From Actinomycetota bacterium (GTDB lineage Bacteria; Actinomycetota; Acidimicrobiia; Acidimicrobiales; AC-14): DNA of 14,891 nt. The notes below the pieces were generated by a model that saw only the letters and a list, made by a program, of their open reading frames with translations, was not told where the DNA came from and did no database searches. Shown piece by piece: positions 13,753-14,891 of the stretch. The stretch lies in contig JAIVIH010000266.1 of assembly GCA_020200615.1 (NCBI GenBank), forward strand, positions 1 to 14,891, read 5' to 3'. A program made the translations under genes and the position numbers. Each line of letters opens with the position of its first letter. Positions within the stretch are counted from its first letter, which is position 1.

Positions 13753-14541
13753 TCAGCCGGTGCCGGGCCACGACAGGGTGACGTACTCCCGGGTGGCGGG
13801 CTCGGGAAACGCAGCCAGGGCCTCCTCCACCTCGGGCTGGCGGTCGGGGTGAAGGCACAGGCGCCGGGTGAGGAAGGCCAGGCGGTCGGCGTGGCGGACG
13901 TGTCGCCGGGCCGGTCGGTCCTCCCGTTCGAGCTGCGACTCGATTCCCGCCTCCAGTAGGACCGACGCGGCGTCGTCGGCCGTGGGCCCCTCGGGCCGCT
14001 GGAGGTCCCAGAAGTGGCGCCACAGCCCGTTCGTACCTGTGACCGGATGTCTTCCCGTTATCTCCACGACGACCCGGTGGCGGGCGTGGGCGGTCAGCGC
14101 CGTGGCGAAGGCGGCCAGGCCGGGCACGTTGTAGAGGACGTGGTGGGACACGACCACGTCGGCCACCGGCGCCTCCCCGCTGGCTTCCGGCCACGGGCCG
14201 TGCACCTCCTGGTGGGCGATCCCCCTGTCCTCGGCCGCCCGGGCGAAGGCGGCGAGCATGTCGGCGCTCTGATCGACACCGACAACGAGGGTGGCGGGAG
14301 GCGCCAGGGGAAGGCTGGCGGCGCCCCCGCCCACTCCGACATCCAGCACCGTCCCCCGGGCGGGCAGGGCCTCGAGGGCCCGGTGGCGGGCGGGCGTGTC
14401 CACCGGCTCCTCGTCCTGGGCCGGAGCCGGGAACAGGCTCGGCGGCAGCTGCCAGGGGTCGGCGGAAGCCTGCCGGCGGATCTCCTCAGGGATCTCCCAC
14501 CCGGCCAGCGCTTCCGCCCACCGTCGCTCGGCCTCGCCCAC
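13753..14541 (-). CDS. Class I SAM-dependent methyltransferase
   Basis: This 262-residue Rossmann-fold methyltransferase has motif I TVLDVGVGGGAASLPLA (64-80), the acidic residue in VVGVDQSADMLAAF (86-99), and the motif IV region APVADVVVSHHVLYNVPG at about residues 121-138. The first 55 residues (AERRWAEALAGWEIPEEIRR and the following Pro-rich segment) form an N-terminal helical cap. The C-terminal part contains TGRHPVTGTNGLWRHFWDLQ, which may help shape the substrate pocket. The substrate is unknown. The GTG at 14541 lies five bases after the stop of the RDD gene on the same strand, so they are probably one operon. The frame is open further upstream, but that extension overlaps the RDD gene and looks like chance coding. 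The gene seems complete. Confidence 0.88.
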   Translation of the reverse strand: MGEAERRWAEALAGWEIPEEIRRQASADPWQLPPSLFPAPAQDEEPVDTPARHRALEALPARGTVLDVGVGGGAASLPLAPPATLVVGVDQSADMLAAFARAAEDRGIAHQEVHGPWPEASGEAPVADVVVSHHVLYNVPGLAAFATALTAHARHRVVVEITGRHPVTGTNGLWRHFWDLQRPEGPTADDAASVLLEAGIESQLEREDRPARRHVRHADRLAFLTRRLCLHPDRQPEVEEALAAFPEPATREYVTLSWPGTG

Positions 14542-14546
14542 GCCCG

Positions 14547-14891
14547 TCAGTCCCGCACCACGATGGTGCCTGCCAGCCGGTCGTGGATCCCCCGGCGCAG
14601 GGGGTCGAGAGCGAGGGCCGCTCGCACGAGGAGGGCCAGGATCCACCCCACGACGTGGACCTGGACGGCCAGGGCCGGCAGTACCCATCGCAGGATCGCC
14701 CGCTTCCAGCCGGGAACCCGCCCGTCACCGATGCCCACGACCCGGGTGCGCACGATGGCCTTGCCCAGCGTGCGCCCCCACAGGGCGGTCGGAACCACTT
14801 CGTAGAGCACCAGGAAGGCGAAGCCCAACAGGGCCAGGAACCGGGTCACGTCGGGGCCCAGATCCTCGGGCCGCACCGCCCCTTGCAGGAG
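14547..14891 (-). CDS. RDD family membrane protein, N terminus cut by window edge
   Basis: The visible 115 codons encode the central and C-terminal part of an RDD-domain protein. A transmembrane helix (FLALLGFAFLVLYEVVPTAL) is followed by the conserved cytoplasmic segment WGRTLGKAIVRTRVVGIGDG, then a second helix (LRWVLPALAVQVHVVGWILALLV), and the closing motif RRGIHDRLAGTIVVRD. The named RDD arginine-aspartate pair at the start of the first helix is not visible, so the true N terminus should lie beyond the window. The frame is open to the last base. A GTG at 14876 is only an apparent start. RDD proteins are small membrane proteins, some linked to ion transport, mostly uncharacterised. The downstream methyltransferase gene begins five bases after this stop. 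Confidence 0.85.
   Translation of the reverse strand, partial: LLQGAVRPEDLGPDVTRFLALLGFAFLVLYEVVPTALWGRTLGKAIVRTRVVGIGDGRVPGWKRAILRWVLPALAVQVHVVGWILALLVRAALALDPLRRGIHDRLAGTIVVRD

Noticed and set aside
14542..14688. Upstream extension of the second methyltransferase
   Set aside because: It overlaps the RDD gene on the same strand in another frame and has no family similarity; the GTG at 14541 is better.

Overview
This window is very GC-rich and tightly packed. Convergent genes are separated by only 4-10 bases, several starts overlap the previous stop as GTGA, and GTG starts are common. The gene families (MoxR/DUF58/TgpA-type transglutaminase, DUF3040, DUF6328, polyprenol-phosphate mannose synthase, PIG-L deacetylase) point to a high-GC actinobacterium. 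An Acidimicrobiia-like or other uncultured lineage is my inference. No rRNA, tRNA, CRISPR array, integrase or transposase was seen.

Layout. (1) 1-4079, plus strand: a fragment of a DUF58 gene is joined out of frame to the C-terminal end of a MoxR ATPase gene. An intact DUF58 gene and a TgpA-like transmembrane transglutaminase follow; this is a classical three-gene module. (2) 4086-5848, minus strand: DUF3040 membrane protein and Y-family DNA polymerase IV (dinB), the latter broken by a frameshift near its N terminus. (3) 5877-6853, plus strand: a YbaK-type tRNA deacylase coupled to an acidic-tailed protein of unknown function. (4) 6795-8455: polyprenol-phosphate mannosyltransferase (minus), a small two-helix membrane protein (plus) and a DUF6328 membrane protein (minus). 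(5) 8497-10740: a methyltransferase gene whose 3' end has been replaced by the antisense of a convergent gene. That convergent gene encodes a secreted six-blade PD40 propeller followed by FG-GAP repeats, and it carries a one-base frameshift and a 68-bp tandem duplication over its start. (6) 10741-14891: VOC/glyoxalase-fold protein (plus), PIG-L deacetylase and threonine aldolase (minus operon), inositol-monophosphatase family enzyme (plus), then a second methyltransferase and an RDD membrane protein (minus; RDD gene cut by the window edge).

Genes working together. MoxR, DUF58 and TgpA homologues are usually co-transcribed and are thought to act together on envelope or complex assembly. Threonine aldolase and the PIG-L deacetylase look co-transcribed. 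The rest is mostly single housekeeping genes.

I found no convincing new multi-gene system. The unusual feature is the number of breaks: two chimeric junctions at short shared sequence, two frameshifts and one tandem duplication, in a window whose other genes look intact. Either this is a metagenome-style assembly with local errors, or real repeat-mediated rearrangement has occurred. Read mapping would separate these. The most distinctive sequence is the propeller/FG-GAP gene with its duplicated start.
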